A stretch of 64,000 bases of DNA from Mesorhizobium amorphae (GTDB lineage: Bacteria > Pseudomonadota > Alphaproteobacteria > Rhizobiales > Rhizobiaceae), in the NCBI RefSeq assembly GCF_014843845.1, contig NZ_JHQS01000060.1, positions 186,001 to 250,000 of the forward strand, in the 5' to 3' direction. Below are positions 63,917 to 64,000 of the stretch, piece by piece. The translations under genes and the position numbers were made by a program. A model generated the notes under the pieces. The model ran no database searches. It was not told where the DNA came from and saw only the letters and a program-made list of their open reading frames with translations. Positions within the stretch are counted from its first letter, which is position 1. The number at the start of each line of letters is the position of its first letter.

Positions 63917-64000
63917 TCAGGCAGCGCGCTCCACGAGCCGGCGGCTGCCGCCAAAGGCGAGCGTGGCGCCTGCCACCACGACCAGCGCCATGCCGGCGAG
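63917..64000 (-). CDS. C-terminal end of a membrane protein, cut by the window edge
   Basis: The frame encodes LAGMALVVVAGATLAFGGSR and RLVERAA before a TGA at 63917-63919. It looks like the last helix of a transporter such as an EamA or MFS permease. The start lies beyond the window. Confidence 0.55.
   Translation of the reverse strand, partial: LAGMALVVVAGATLAFGGSRRLVERAA

Overview
The window is high-GC DNA that reads as the chromosome of a Rhizobiales alphaproteobacterium, most likely Mesorhizobium or a close relative. The grounds are the rsfS-rlmH-envC-ctpA-rppH order, a rhizobial-type pyruvate carboxylase, a liv operon with a DUF6867-like gene, a GapR-type protein, a 6S RNA next to the 5-formyltetrahydrofolate cyclo-ligase gene, and several intergenic repeats of rhizobial type. 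I see no tRNA, rRNA, CRISPR array, prophage or transposase.

Layout. 1-8.1 kb: rsfS (end only), rlmH, an EnvC-like activator, CtpA protease, a divergent polysaccharide deacetylase, rppH, then alr and dadA for alanine racemisation and D-amino acid oxidation. 8.2-11.8 kb: a minus-strand lipoprotein pair, a PLA2-like protein (apparently frameshifted) coupled to a PLD-family protein, beside a LysR gene. 12.2-15.5 kb: mmsA, then small and partly broken genes, and an HxlR regulator divergent from an NTF2-like gene. 15.5-21.1 kb: a hydroxyproline-catabolism module (GntR regulator with palindromic operators, hypD, hypO, hypRE), followed by a LysR gene and a solitary ectoine synthase. 21.4-27.2 kb: branched-chain amino acid ABC transporter (livHMGF, DUF6867-like, binding protein). 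27.3-30.8 kb: pyc. 31-36.4 kb: gapR-like gene, a broken Ser-rich secreted protein, a TonB siderophore receptor, arsC. 36.5-40.6 kb: msrB and a MoxR / GNAT / VWA / MBL-fold row. 40.7-43.9 kb: 6S RNA, fau, a DUF3592-like gene, a YmdB-type phosphoesterase, terC. 44-49.6 kb: an ArsR-controlled SRPBCC/VOC row, yebC with a SelW-like gene, and a TetR-controlled NmrA/DUF1772 pair. 49.6-64 kb: rpmE, an ABC exporter, M32 carboxypeptidase, a MotA/OmpA-type envelope pair, a hemolysin-III protein, inositol phosphatase, efp, Sel1 and ThiE-like genes, an EamA exporter with its Lrp regulator, and a TauE-type permease.

The most unusual signal is architectural. At three unrelated loci (mmsA, hypRE, fau) the last 40-100 bp of an intact gene reappear, diverged, a short way downstream. 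The DNA between the copies is 53 bp at mmsA, a LysR-ectC pair at hypRE, and a DUF3592-like gene at fau. This looks like repeated insertion of cargo at gene 3' ends with replacement of the gene tail. Other points of interest are the coupled PLA2/PLD lipoprotein operon, a palindromic repeat translated as the N-terminus of HypO, a hairpin element whose two copies covary, and several single-base frame breaks confined to small accessory genes.
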